A stretch of DNA of 64,000 nucleotides from Diaminobutyricimonas aerilata (GTDB lineage: Bacteria; Actinomycetota; Actinomycetes; Actinomycetales; Microbacteriaceae). Position numbers and translations under genes: made by a program. The notes under the pieces are model-generated. The model was not told where the DNA came from, ran no database searches, and worked only from the letters and a program-made list of their open reading frames with translations. The stretch is from positions 2,937,304 to 3,001,303 of the forward strand of contig NZ_PGFF01000001.1 of assembly GCF_002797715.1 (NCBI RefSeq), given 5' to 3'. Position 1 is the first letter of the stretch, and every line of letters starts with the position of its first letter. Below are positions 9,633 through 20,585 of the stretch, piece by piece.

Positions 9633-10666
9633 GCGGCGCTCCCGAGCGCGAGTCCGAGCGCGACGGTCATGCCGGCGGTCTGCTCGGCCGACGGGGTGAA
9701 CTTGTGCAACTCGACCCGGGCCAACGGTTCGGCGGAGACCACCGGGATGCGGCTGAGCTCGTGCAGGGCATCCGGGATGCCCGGCATCCGCGCTCCCCGG
9801 CCGGTGAGCACGATGCGCGAGATCGGGGACTGCGGATGCTGCGACACGAAGTAGGTGAGGGTGTTGCGCAGCCCCACGAGGAGTTCGCCTACGGAGGCGT
9901 AGCTCGCCTCGGCGATGCGGTGCTCCTCTGCGTCCGCGGGGTTCGCCGGCATGCCGACGGTGCGCTTGAGCTGCTCGGCCTCGTCGAGGGTCACCTGCAG
10001 GCGGGACGCGAGGGCGGCGGTGAGGTCGTCGCCGCCGGCCGGGATGATGCGCACGAAGCCGGGCACCCCGCCGGTCGCGATGACGACCGTCGTGGTGGTG
10101 CCGCCGACGTCGATGAGGGCGACCGTCTCGGGGTCGTCGCGCGTGGTCAGCAGCCGGGTGAGGGCGAAGGGGATGAGGTCGACCTCGACCGGTTCGAGCT
10201 TCGCGAGCCGCACGGCGGTCACGTTTGCGAGCACCGCCTCCTTGAGGGCGGCGATGAGCAGTCCGTGCACGACCGGCCCGTTCTCGCTCACCCCTTCGGA
10301 GACCGGGTAGAAGTCGAGGATCGCGTCGGCGACGGGCACGGGCAGCAGGTCCTGCACTTGGAACGGCAGGGAGTCCTTGATCTGCTTCGCCGACAGCTTC
10401 GGCACCGTGAGCTCGCGGGCGAGCACGCGCTGGTTGCCCATCCCGAGCACGACGCGCTTGGTCGAGAAGCCGCCCTCGGCCCAGAGCCGCTTGAGCGAGG
10501 ATGCGACGGTGTGCAGTTCGCGCACCTCGCCACTGCGCACCGCCCCTTCGGGCAGCGCGATCTCGTGGTAGCGCACGACCTTCGGCCGCGCCGAACCGGG
10601 GTCGACCACTTCGACCCCGCGCAGGCTGTCTCGACCGAAGTCGACACCCACCACCTTCGTACTCAT
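9629..10666 (-). CDS. pilM: PilM-like actin-fold ATPase of the type IV pilus
   Basis: 345 residues, the usual PilM size. N-terminal phosphate-1-type motif VVGVDFGRDSLRGVEV, a central ALIDVGGTTTTVVIA nucleotide-binding motif, and an adenosine motif near IVLTGRGARMPGIPDAL, all of the FtsA/actin fold. Polymerises under the membrane and binds PilN. Starts 30 bases after pilD. Confidence 0.92.
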   Translation of the reverse strand: MSTKVVGVDFGRDSLRGVEVVDPGSARPKVVRYHEIALPEGAVRSGEVRELHTVASSLKRLWAEGGFSTKRVVLGMGNQRVLARELTVPKLSAKQIKDSLPFQVQDLLPVPVADAILDFYPVSEGVSENGPVVHGLLIAALKEAVLANVTAVRLAKLEPVEVDLIPFALTRLLTTRDDPETVALIDVGGTTTTVVIATGGVPGFVRIIPAGGDDLTAALASRLQVTLDEAEQLKRTVGMPANPADAEEHRIAEASYASVGELLVGLRNTLTYFVSQHPQSPISRIVLTGRGARMPGIPDALHELSRIPVVSAEPLARVELHKFTPSAEQTAGMTVALGLALGSAA

Positions 10667-10696
10667 CTGTTCCCCCCAGAAGTCATTGGCGTGCGG

Positions 10697-11521
10697 TCAG
10701 CTCACGCCGAAGAGACCGAGATACGACGACCAGATGCGGTCGCCGAGAAGGATCGCGAGCCACGCGCCGATGAGCATCCACGGGCCGAACGGGATGCCGG
10801 ATCGACGCCCGACCCGCTTGCTGGCGAGCAGCACGAGGCTGACCACGCCGCCGACGAGGAACGCGGAGAGCGACCCCACGATCAACGCCGGCCAGCCGAG
10901 CCAGCCGAGCGCGAGGCCGATGGCCGCAGCGAGCTTGACGTCGCCCATCCCCATTCCTCCGCCGCTCGCGATCGCGAGCACGAGGTAGAAGGCGAACAGG
11001 ATGAGCGCGCCGAGCGCCGCCGTGGCGAGCCGCGCGAGGTCGCCGGTGAGCAGAGCGGATGCGGTGAACAGCACCACGAGCACGGCGATCGTCGGCAGCA
11101 CGATGCGGTTGGGCAGCGTGTGCGTGTCGAGGTCGATGAGGGTGAGCGCGATGCTCACCGCCATGAAGAAGAGGTACGCCGCGAGCACGAGCACCGCCGC
11201 GACGGTCGGCGCCCATCCACCCGCCTCGAGCACGCTCGGCCCGAAGACGAGCGTTACCGGCACGAACGCGAGTCCGGTGGCGAGTTCGACGAGCGGGTAG
11301 CGGGCCGAGATCGGCGTGGCGCAGTCGCGGCAGCGGCCACGGAGGGCGAGCCACGACAGCACCGGCACATTGTCGCGAGCGCGGATGGGCGTGCCGCAGT
11401 TGGGGCACGCGCTCGGCGGGTGCACCACAGACAGTTTGCGGGGCACGCGGTACACGACCACGTTGAGGAAGGACCCGATCAGGGACCCGAAGATCCCGAG
11501 GGCGACGGCGGCCACGATCAT
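10697..11521 (-). CDS. pilD: Prepilin peptidase / N-methyltransferase
   Basis: 274 residues from an ATG that overlaps the preceding stop (ATGA). Zinc-site cysteines C39, C42, C64, C67 (CPNC...CRDC) mark the bifunctional type with the N-terminal methylase domain. Catalytic aspartates are in LIDLDTHTLPN (D130/D132) and the GxGD motif GMGD (191-194). Multi-pass membrane protein that should process PilA and the V/W prepilins of this operon. Confidence 0.95.
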   Translation of the reverse strand: MIVAAVALGIFGSLIGSFLNVVVYRVPRKLSVVHPPSACPNCGTPIRARDNVPVLSWLALRGRCRDCATPISARYPLVELATGLAFVPVTLVFGPSVLEAGGWAPTVAAVLVLAAYLFFMAVSIALTLIDLDTHTLPNRIVLPTIAVLVVLFTASALLTGDLARLATAALGALILFAFYLVLAIASGGGMGMGDVKLAAAIGLALGWLGWPALIVGSLSAFLVGGVVSLVLLASKRVGRRSGIPFGPWMLIGAWLAILLGDRIWSSYLGLFGVS

Positions 11522-13437
11522 CCCGCCACATCGTAACGAGCGGTGAGCGTCACGGATCCGGGAGTGCTCACGGTGGTGGAGGAACTCGTCACGCCGGGGA
11601 TGTCGAGGGGCTGGTAGATGAGGCGGGTGTTGCCCGGGAAGTTGACGTGGCCGCCGTACACCTGGCCCTGCATGCCCTCCGAGTGGTTGTTGATGCTCAC
11701 GTTGCAGGGCGAGTACAACAGCATCTTCACGTTGACGAGATTGAACTTGTCGGACTTGATGTCCCCGGCGTTCTGGGTGTTCGTACACGAGACGGTGACG
11801 TTGTTCGGGTCACCAGGCACCGGCGCGAACGAGACGAAGCCCGCGTCGCTCGGCACGATGAACGCGACCTGCCGCTTGGTCGAATCGGTGGACTTCAGCT
11901 CGAAGTTGTTCTGGCTGCGGAATCCGCCGGCGTTCATGACGGCAAGATCGGCGCCGAGCTTCACCGTGACGTTGTCGAAGTTGATTGGCTCGAGGCAGCC
12001 GCGAGCGACGTAAAGAGTCTTGTGGGTGAGCGTCTCTGCATTCTGGATCGCGGTCTTCACCTGGCCGCAGGAGTTAGAACCGCTGTACAGCACCACGGTG
12101 TACCCACCATCGCGCCACTTCTGCAACGATGCGTCATCGCTCGCGATCTTCGGGAACGAGTCGCGGGCGGGCGGAAGCACCTGCGCGGGCACCGAGCCGG
12201 TCGCGGGGTAGCCGAGGTTGTTCGGCAGGGAGGCGGCGGGATCGGGAACCGGGATCGTCAGCGTTCCACAGGCAGGGTACGGGTCGCCCGTCTTGTTCGT
12301 ACAGGTCTGGTTCTTGTCGCCGATGCTGCCGTCAGGGATGGAGATCTCGCCGTGCACGCGTACCGAGCCGCCGACCTTTCCGCCCTGGGTGCTCGACGTG
12401 CCATTGCCGATGAGGTTGCCCGAGGTCGAGAGCGCGTTCCGGCCGATGGCGTTGTAGCCGCTGGTGTTGTGGTTCGCGACGCCGATGCTGTCCTTGGCGT
12501 ACACGCTGCCGCCGACGGACGCCTGCTGACCGATGGTCACGCCGCCCGCGAGGCTCACGATCGAGCCGCACACGCTGTGGCTGGCGCCGCCCGCGCTGCA
12601 GGGCTTGCGCCCGCCGTTGTCGCTCAGCTGGATCGGTCCGTTCGCGACGACGGTGCCGCCGACGTGGGCCGTACCGAGGTTGAGGAGCCCGCCACTCGCG
12701 GAGTAGACGCTGCCGTCGACCTCCACACCGCTCGAGAAGTTGATGTTGCCCTTCGCCCAGACGCCGCCCTTGAGCTTGCAATTGTTCTCGAGCGTGAGGT
12801 CGACCTGCGAGTGGATGTCGCCCTGGATGGGCACCTGCGTCTTGCAGTTGACCGACCCGTTCGTATAGACGTCGGCGTCGAAGACGCCGGGGGCCGAACC
12901 GATGAGCTCGGTGTTGTTCGTGAGCGTGAGCGACGACTCGCCGAAGATCGCCTTGTCGAGCGCGGCCGCGGCCTGGCCCGTCACGATCGTGAGCTCGGCG
13001 CGCATCACGTGGGTGTCGCCGACGCTCGACGACGTGCCGCGGTTCGCGGCACGGCCCGTCGAGGTGATCACGGCCGAGGCGGGGGTACCGGTCACGGTGG
13101 ATCCGGTGCACGGCAGCACCGTGCCACCCGAATTCCGGTACTCGATCGTCGCGGTGTAGTTCGGTCCGTTCGGCACGCTCGGCGCGATGCAGTCGTACGA
13201 GCCGGTGAGGATCCGACCGTACGCCACATCGATGCCGGCATCCGCGGACGCCTTCGCCTGCACATCCGCTCGCGAGACCGTCGTGACGCTGTTCGCGGCG
13301 AGCACCGACGACGAGACGGCGACGCCGACGAGCACGCTCACCGCGACGAGGGCGACGACGAGCACGAGGGCGGACCCCTCGTCGTCGCGACGGAGTCGAC
13401 GCAGGTTCGGGATGCGGGGCGACCGGGTCATGCGCAT
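11518..13437 (-). CDS. PilX-like minor pilus component with repetitive beta-rich body
   Basis: About 639 residues. The N-terminus (basic stretch, DDEGSALVLVVALVAVS, hydrophobic helix) resembles PilX-type pilus proteins, but lacks the +5 Glu of true prepilins. The long body contains repeated Gly/Val/Ser units such as GGTVVANG, GGVTIGQQASVGGSVYA and GGKVGGSVRVHG. These look like a parallel beta-solenoid with several cysteine pairs, and suggest a surface-exposed pilus-tip or adhesin-like protein (inference). Two ATGs are possible: 13437, or 13431, which forms an ATGA overlap with the pilW stop. Overlaps pilD at its 3' end. Confidence 0.75.
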   Translation of the reverse strand: MRMTRSPRIPNLRRLRRDDEGSALVLVVALVAVSVLVGVAVSSSVLAANSVTTVSRADVQAKASADAGIDVAYGRILTGSYDCIAPSVPNGPNYTATIEYRNSGGTVLPCTGSTVTGTPASAVITSTGRAANRGTSSSVGDTHVMRAELTIVTGQAAAALDKAIFGESSLTLTNNTELIGSAPGVFDADVYTNGSVNCKTQVPIQGDIHSQVDLTLENNCKLKGGVWAKGNINFSSGVEVDGSVYSASGGLLNLGTAHVGGTVVANGPIQLSDNGGRKPCSAGGASHSVCGSIVSLAGGVTIGQQASVGGSVYAKDSIGVANHNTSGYNAIGRNALSTSGNLIGNGTSSTQGGKVGGSVRVHGEISIPDGSIGDKNQTCTNKTGDPYPACGTLTIPVPDPAASLPNNLGYPATGSVPAQVLPPARDSFPKIASDDASLQKWRDGGYTVVLYSGSNSCGQVKTAIQNAETLTHKTLYVARGCLEPINFDNVTVKLGADLAVMNAGGFRSQNNFELKSTDSTKRQVAFIVPSDAGFVSFAPVPGDPNNVTVSCTNTQNAGDIKSDKFNLVNVKMLLYSPCNVSINNHSEGMQGQVYGGHVNFPGNTRLIYQPLDIPGVTSSSTTVSTPGSVTLTARYDVAG

Positions 13438-14045
13438 GAGGCGGGTGCCGTTCCGGTCGTGGGTGTCTTGAGTGCGGCGATGTCGGTGTCGATGCGCACC
13501 GGGGCCGTGTCGGTTCCGGCGATGTCGAAGACGACGCGCACCTTCGGCGCCGCGGTCGAGCCGGTGCTCTGGAAGATCGCGGTCTGGCCGGGCGCGAGCG
13601 TCACGCCTTGCGCGAGCAGGGTCCACCCGGCGAGGTCGCCGGCCGTCGCCGGGGTGGGTACCGCCGTCGCGCTGCGGCGGGTGTAGACCTCGCCGGTGAA
13701 GCGGTGGAACCAGGCCCGGCACTCCCACGTGACGGCACCCGCTTGCGTCACCTTCGCGGTGCGCGACTTGAGCACCTGCCCGAACGAGTTCGACGCGACG
13801 GAGATCGGGGTGGAGCCGCCCGCGTTGCGGATGCCCTCCTCGACCGAGGACGCGACCACTTGGCCGTCGCTCGTCGCGGTCGTGATGCGGGTGACGTCGC
13901 GCTGCGTCGTGATCGACGAGATGAGCATGCCGCCGCCGATCGCGACGATCACGCTCAGCAGTAGCGAGTAGATGATGAGCTCGACGAGCGTGAGACCGGC
14001 ATCCTGCTCGCGCACTCGGCGCGCGGCGGTGCGGATGCTGTTCAT
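13428..14045 (-). CDS. Minor prepilin, PilW-like
   Basis: 205 residues with a class III signal: cleavage expected at G17/L18 in DAGLTLVELIIYSLLLS, with the +5 Glu at position 22 and a long hydrophobic helix. The rest is a typical minor-pilin globular domain ending in two cysteine-containing segments. It lies 4 bases after the PilV-like gene. Confidence 0.85.
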   Translation of the reverse strand: MNSIRTAARRVREQDAGLTLVELIIYSLLLSVIVAIGGGMLISSITTQRDVTRITTATSDGQVVASSVEEGIRNAGGSTPISVASNSFGQVLKSRTAKVTQAGAVTWECRAWFHRFTGEVYTRRSATAVPTPATAGDLAGWTLLAQGVTLAPGQTAIFQSTGSTAAPKVRVVFDIAGTDTAPVRIDTDIAALKTPTTGTAPASCA

Positions 14046-14049
14046 GGTC

Positions 14050-14490
14050 TCACCCGCTTACATAGATGACGGTCTTCGCCGTGGAGACGAGGGTCGAGCT
14101 GCCCGACTTGAAGACCCGGGCGGTGTAGACGACGGAACCGGCCGAGGAACTGCAGGTGACCTGGTCGTCACTCGTGAAGGTGGTGCCGCGCCGGTCGGTG
14201 ACCGACTCGTCCGACGCCGCATAGCTCTGCAGCGCCGCACACGTGGTGCTCGTGCGCGCCCCCTCGAGCCGGGAGCTGACGAGCTGAGTGGCGGTGGCGA
14301 GGGAGACGTTGTCCCTCGTCGTGGTGAGGCTCTGGATGAGGAGCGGCAGGATCGCGATCGCGACGAGCGCCAGCAGGAACATCGAGATCACGATCTCGAT
14401 GAGGCCGATGCCCTCTTCACTCTTTGCTTGCCGGGCGAGGGCGGGGCGCCGTGCGTCCCGCCCTCGCTTTCGTCCGCGATTTAGGCGCAA
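14050..14490 (-). CDS. Minor prepilin, PilV-like, with TTG start
   Basis: 146 residues. Prepilin motif EEGIGLIEIVISMFLL, cleavage after G27, +5 Glu at 32. The only in-frame start is a TTG at 14490 that overlaps the end of pilA by 10 bases. The intervening codons contain no ATG, GTG or TTG, so translation probably depends on coupling to pilA. The unusually long basic leader (26 residues) is encoded across a strong hairpin at 14436-14466. Confidence 0.82.
   Translation of the reverse strand: MRLNRGRKRGRDARRPALARQAKSEEGIGLIEIVISMFLLALVAIAILPLLIQSLTTTRDNVSLATATQLVSSRLEGARTSTTCAALQSYAASDESVTDRRGTTFTSDDQVTCSSSAGSVVYTARVFKSGSSTLVSTAKTVIYVSG
14436..14466 (-). terminator. Hairpin after pilA, inside the 5' end of the PilV-like gene
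   Basis: Perfect 10-bp GC-rich stem (14436-14445 with 14457-14466) and 11-base loop, 15 bases after the pilA stop and within the first codons of the next gene. It could attenuate or protect the pilA message and so lower minor-pilin expression. Confidence 0.6.
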
Positions 14491-14900
14491 GCGGCTTCGG
14501 TCTCTTCGACGGCCGTCTTGTCCGTGACCTTGAAGATCTTCCCGCCCTCGTACTGCGCGCTGATGCAGAAGGTCTTAGCGGCAACGTTGGGCTTGTAGGT
14601 GACAGGGATGTCGTCGCTCGGGTTGTAGCCCGCCCCGGTGTCGCCAGATTCGAGCGTGGTAGGAAGTTCGCCCTTCTCCGTGAGGTAGGCGACGACAGCG
14701 GTCTTTGCCTCAGTGACCGTGCCCTTCGCAGAGTTGTCCTTCGCCGTCGCCTGGACGTTCAGGTAGATCGGGATGGCGATGGCGGCGAGGACGCCGATGA
14801 TGAGCACGACCACCAGGAGCTCGATGAGCGTGAAGCCCTTCTCGTCGCTCTTGATGCGGTCGCGGAACGAAGTCAGATTCGTGTGCAGGCGGGTGATCAT
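14481..14900 (-). CDS. pilA: Major type IV pilin precursor
   Basis: 139 residues. Class III signal peptide with cleavage at G22/F23 in DEKGFTLIELLVVVLIIG, +5 Glu at 27, long hydrophobic alpha-1 helix with the conserved proline, and a C-terminal cysteine pair (FCIS...AACA) able to form the disulfide-bonded loop. ATG with AAGGA 8 bases upstream. It has its own 165-base upstream region with a possible promoter, separated from pilC by hairpins. It ends directly into the PilV-like gene. Confidence 0.95.
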   Translation of the reverse strand: MITRLHTNLTSFRDRIKSDEKGFTLIELLVVVLIIGVLAAIAIPIYLNVQATAKDNSAKGTVTEAKTAVVAYLTEKGELPTTLESGDTGAGYNPSDDIPVTYKPNVAAKTFCISAQYEGGKIFKVTDKTAVEETEAACA

Positions 14901-14970
14901 TTTCGTGTCCTTTTTCTCGAAGAGAGTGATTCTCGAGCCGTCCCCCCAACGGTGATGACCCGACTCTTTG

Positions 14971-14999
14971 AGACTAGAAACCGCGACTCACCGGGGTAA
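14971..14999 (-). promoter_or_regulatory. Possible pilA promoter
   Basis: Minus strand: TTACCC (14994-14999), 17-base spacer, TAGTCT (14971-14976), giving a leader of about 65 bases before pilA. The -35 is weak. The assignment rests on spacing and on the hairpins that isolate pilA from pilC. Confidence 0.4.
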
Positions 15000-15008
15000 T
15001 CCCTTGAA

Positions 15009-15065
15009 TGGGGGCAATGACGCGATATTGCGCCCCCAATGCGAGTGCCCCCGAAACGGGGGCAC
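15009..15065 (-). terminator. Two hairpins after pilC
   Basis: Hairpin 1: 8-bp stem (15045-15052 with 15058-15065), 5-base loop, directly after the pilC stop. Hairpin 2: 7-bp outer stem (15009-15015 with 15032-15038) with further internal pairing. Together they likely terminate pilB-T-C transcription before pilA. Confidence 0.65.
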
Positions 15066-16294
15066 CTACTGCACGGTGCCGATGATCGAGAAGATCGGGA
15101 GGTACAGGGCGACGATCATGCCGCCGACGACGATGCCCAAGAACGCGATCATGAGCGGCTCGATGAGCGCCGTGAGCTGCTCCGTGGTGGACTGCACCTC
15201 GTCGTCGTAGAAGTCCGACACCTTGGCGAGCATCTGCTCGAGCGCGCCGGAATCCTCGCCGACGGCGATCATCTGCACGACCATCTGCGGGAACACCGGC
15301 TCTTGCGCGAGCGGTTTCGCGATCGACTGACCGTGCCGCACCGACTCCTGCACCTTGCGCAGCGCGCTCTCGATGACGAAGTTGCCGGAGGTCTCCCCCA
15401 CGATCGCGATGGACCGCAGGATGGGCACGCCGGAGCCGATCATCGTGGAGAAGTTGCGGGTGAAGCGGGCGATGGCGATCTTCTTCGCCAGGTGGCCGAA
15501 CACGGGCACGCGCAGCCGCCAGGGATCGACGACCCGGCGCACCTTCTCGTCGTTCTTGTGCCGGCCCCACCACACCGATCCGACGACGAGGAGCACGGCG
15601 AGCAGCGGCGCGAGCCACACCATCTGCTTCGACATCACGACGAGGAACTGGGTGGGCAGCGGCAGCTCGCCACCGAGGTCTTGGAACATCTTCTCGAACA
15701 CCGGCACGATGAAGATGAGCATGCCGATCACCGCGAGGATCGACATGATGAGCACGATCACGGGATAGGTGAGCGCCGCCTTGATCGTGTTGCGGAGCTT
15801 CACCTCCTTCTCGAAGTTGCCGGCGACCGATTCGAGCGCCTTCTCGAGGAATCCGCCGACCTCGCCGGCGCGGATCATGTTGATCATGAGCGGCGGGAAG
15901 TCCAGCTGGTGCTTCGCCATCGCATCCGACAGCGAACTGCCGCGCTCCACATCCGTGCGCACCTCGCCGAGCACCGTCTTGAGCTTCTTGTTCTCGGACT
16001 GGTCGGCGAGGATGTTGAGCGTCTGCAGCAGCGCGAGGCCGGCGGCGATCATGGTGGCCGCCTGGCGACTCATGATCGCGAGGTCTTTGAGCCCGACCTT
16101 CTTCTCGAACGCCGGGATCGTGATCTCGCGCTGCAGTCCGGTGCCGCCGTTCACCGGGGTGATGCCCGTCGCCGCGATGCCGAGGGCGCGCAACCGCATG
16201 GCGACCGCCTGCTCGGAGGCGGCGTCGATGCGGCCCTTGATCGGCTTGCCGGAGCCGTCGACGCCCTTGTACTCGAACGTCGTCGCCGTGGTCA

Positions 16295-16295
<1 letters not shown>
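15066..16295 (-). CDS. pilC: Type IV pilus platform protein PilC
   Basis: 409 residues with two T2SS-F domains, each followed by membrane helices (around NTIKAALTYPVIVLIMSILA, the WLAPLLAVLLVVGSVWW helix, and the C-terminal GIVVGGMIVALYLPIF). It is the inner-membrane platform that couples PilB/PilT to pilin addition and removal. ATG 16295 overlaps the pilT stop by one base (TGATG). Confidence 0.95.
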
Positions 16296-18295
<2,000 letters not shown>

Positions 18296-18311
18296 GTCCC
18301 CCCTCGGGCCG

Positions 18312-19982
18312 TCAGGCGACGACCCGCAGAATCTCTTCGATCGAGGTGAGCCCGAGGCGCACCTTCGCCCACCCGTCCTGACGCAGCGTGAGCATCCCCT
18401 GCTCGATCGCCTTGCGCCCGATGTCGGCACTCGACGCTCGCGCCACGGCCATCCGCTCGATGTCCTCGGTGACCGTCATCACCTCGTGCACGGCGATGCG
18501 ACCGCGGTAGCCCGTGTTCGAACACGTGATGCAGCCCACCGGGCGGTACACGGCGGGCGGCTGCTCCCCCGGGTGGTACAGGAACCCGAGTCGCGCGAGC
18601 TCGTCGATCGGATGCTGGTACGGCTCCTTGCAGCGGTCGCAGAGCCGCCGCGCGAGGCGCTGGGCGACGACGCAATCCAACGCGGACCCGACGAGGAACG
18701 GCTCGATGTCCATCTCGATGAGGCGGGTGACCGCGCTCGGCGCGTCGTTCGTGTGCAGCGTCGACAGCACGAGGTGGCCGGTGAGCGACGCCTCGATGGC
18801 GATCTGCGCGGTCTCCTGGTCGCGGATCTCGCCGAGCAGCACCACATCCGGATCAGAGCGCAGGATGCTGCGCAGCGCGCTCGCGAAGGTGAGGCCCGCC
18901 TTCGGGTTCACCTGCACCTGGTTGATGCCCGCCATGCGGTACTCGACCGGGTCTTCGACGGTGATGACGTTGATCTCCGGCCGGGCGACCGCGTTGAGCG
19001 TCGTGTACAGCGTGGTCGACTTGCCCGACCCGGTCGGGCCGGTGACGAGGATCATGCCGTACGGCTTCGTGTACGAACGGCGGTACGCCTCGAAGTTGCG
19101 CTCGAGCAGGTGCAGGTCGCTCATGCTGCGACCCGTGTTCGTGTTGTCGAGGATGCGCATGACGACCTTCTCGCCGTACACGGTCGGCAGGGTCGCCACG
19201 CGCAGGTCGATCTGCCGGCCCGCGTGCATGATCGCCATGCGGCCGTCCTGCGGGCGGCGGCGTTCGGCGATGTTGATGTCGCTCATGATCTTGAGCCGCG
19301 AGATGACGCCCGCCTGGATGTTGCGTGGCGCGCGCTGCACCTCGTGCAGCACGCCGTCGATGCGGTACCGCACGCGCAGGTCCTGTTCGCCCGGTTCGAT
19401 GTGGATGTCGGAGGCGAGATCCTGGATGGCCTGGCTGATGAGCAGGTTGACGAACCGCACGATCGGCGCGTCGTCGTCCAGCGCCTCGATCGCGCTCGAG
19501 CCCATCGGCTCGATCGAGCCCGACTCCTCCTCGAGCGTCGAGGTCAGGTCGTTCAGCTCGCCGTCGGCGCGATGGAACCGGTCGATCGCCGCGGTGAGGT
19601 CGCCGCGTTCCGCGACGGCCTGCAGCACGGGCATCCGGGATGCCGTGCGCACGTCGTCGAGGGCGAGCACGTCGCCGGGGTCGGCCATCGCGACGATGAG
19701 ACGGCCCTCGTGCATGCCGATCGGCAGCACCGCGTGGCGACGGCAGAGTCCGGCGGGCACGAGCGCGACGGCGGTACGGTCGACGGGGTAGTCGACGAGT
19801 TCGACGAACGGGAGTCCGAGTTGAGCGGCCCGCGCCGAGGCGACCTGCGCCTCGGTGACGACACCCGCCTCGATGAGCCCGCGCACGTGCTCCTCGTCCC
19901 CGCCAGGGTTCTGGGCGACCGCATCCAGGCTCTCGATGGGCATGAGGCCGCGGATGATGAGGATGTCGGTCAACGACGTCAC
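18312..19982 (-). CDS. pilB: Pilus extension ATPase PilB
   Basis: 556 residues from GTG 19982 (AGGGGG 5 bases upstream). N-terminal T2SS-E domain, Walker A GPTGSGKS at 315-322, TVEDPVEYRM, Walker B region LLGEIRDQET, His box LVLSTLHTND. A tetracysteine zinc motif (CDRC...CITC with NTGYRGR) is typical of PilB/GspE. Drives pilin polymerisation. First gene of the pilus operon; the upstream 120 bases show no clear promoter. Confidence 0.95.
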   Translation of the reverse strand: MTSLTDILIIRGLMPIESLDAVAQNPGGDEEHVRGLIEAGVVTEAQVASARAAQLGLPFVELVDYPVDRTAVALVPAGLCRRHAVLPIGMHEGRLIVAMADPGDVLALDDVRTASRMPVLQAVAERGDLTAAIDRFHRADGELNDLTSTLEEESGSIEPMGSSAIEALDDDAPIVRFVNLLISQAIQDLASDIHIEPGEQDLRVRYRIDGVLHEVQRAPRNIQAGVISRLKIMSDINIAERRRPQDGRMAIMHAGRQIDLRVATLPTVYGEKVVMRILDNTNTGRSMSDLHLLERNFEAYRRSYTKPYGMILVTGPTGSGKSTTLYTTLNAVARPEINVITVEDPVEYRMAGINQVQVNPKAGLTFASALRSILRSDPDVVLLGEIRDQETAQIAIEASLTGHLVLSTLHTNDAPSAVTRLIEMDIEPFLVGSALDCVVAQRLARRLCDRCKEPYQHPIDELARLGFLYHPGEQPPAVYRPVGCITCSNTGYRGRIAVHEVMTVTEDIERMAVARASSADIGRKAIEQGMLTLRQDGWAKVRLGLTSIEEILRVVA

Positions 19983-20102
19983 GGTTCCCCCTCCCGCTCG
20001 GAATGCGTCGCGAGAAGAGGGCGATCCCCCCGAACGCCTCGCTCGTGTCACGCTAACCCGGCGTGTCTCCCCCGGACAGTCCGCGTTGTGGGGGTAGGAC
20101 GC

Positions 20103-20534
20103 TCAGGATGCCCGGTCGGCCGCGCTGTCGCGGCGCCGCGCGACCACCGCGAGCCCGAGCATCGCGCTCGTCGCGAGCACCTGCGCAGCCACCGCCGTCC
20201 GCGTCAGCGGATCGGCATACCCCTCGTCGATGAGGCGCACGATCGAGATCACGACCGTGCCCAGCCACAGGACGGTGACGACGAAGAGGAGAAGAGCGGG
20301 GAGGACGGGATCCCGCCGTTCGCGGTCGTTCGCCCGTCGACGCGCGGCGAGCGTGAGCGCGACGAGTGCAGCGATCATGACGACCGCGGCGGCCACCGTG
20401 GCCTCGGCAGGCTGCAGCGCGTGGGCGTCGCTGCCGATCAGGGACGAGCGCGCGTGCAGGGCGGGCGCCACGAACGCGAGAACGACGCCGGTGATGCCGA
20501 GCGTCCGGGCAGTGCGGCGGCTCGGTTCAGCCAC
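20103..20534 (-). CDS. Small four-helix membrane protein, last gene of the type VII locus
   Basis: 143 residues, four predicted membrane helices (around residues 10-28, 45-65, 75-98, 115-135) and short charged loops. Family not recognised. It starts 51 bases after the 310-residue membrane protein on the same strand and is followed by the pilB upstream region, so it is placed at the end of cassette B. Confidence 0.7.
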   Translation of the reverse strand: MAEPSRRTARTLGITGVVLAFVAPALHARSSLIGSDAHALQPAEATVAAAVVMIAALVALTLAARRRANDRERRDPVLPALLLFVVTVLWLGTVVISIVRLIDEGYADPLTRTAVAAQVLATSAMLGLAVVARRRDSAADRAS

Positions 20535-20585
20535 GGGGACGCCACCGGCGGCGTGCCGCCGCGTGCTCCCGCGCGACGTCCGGTC

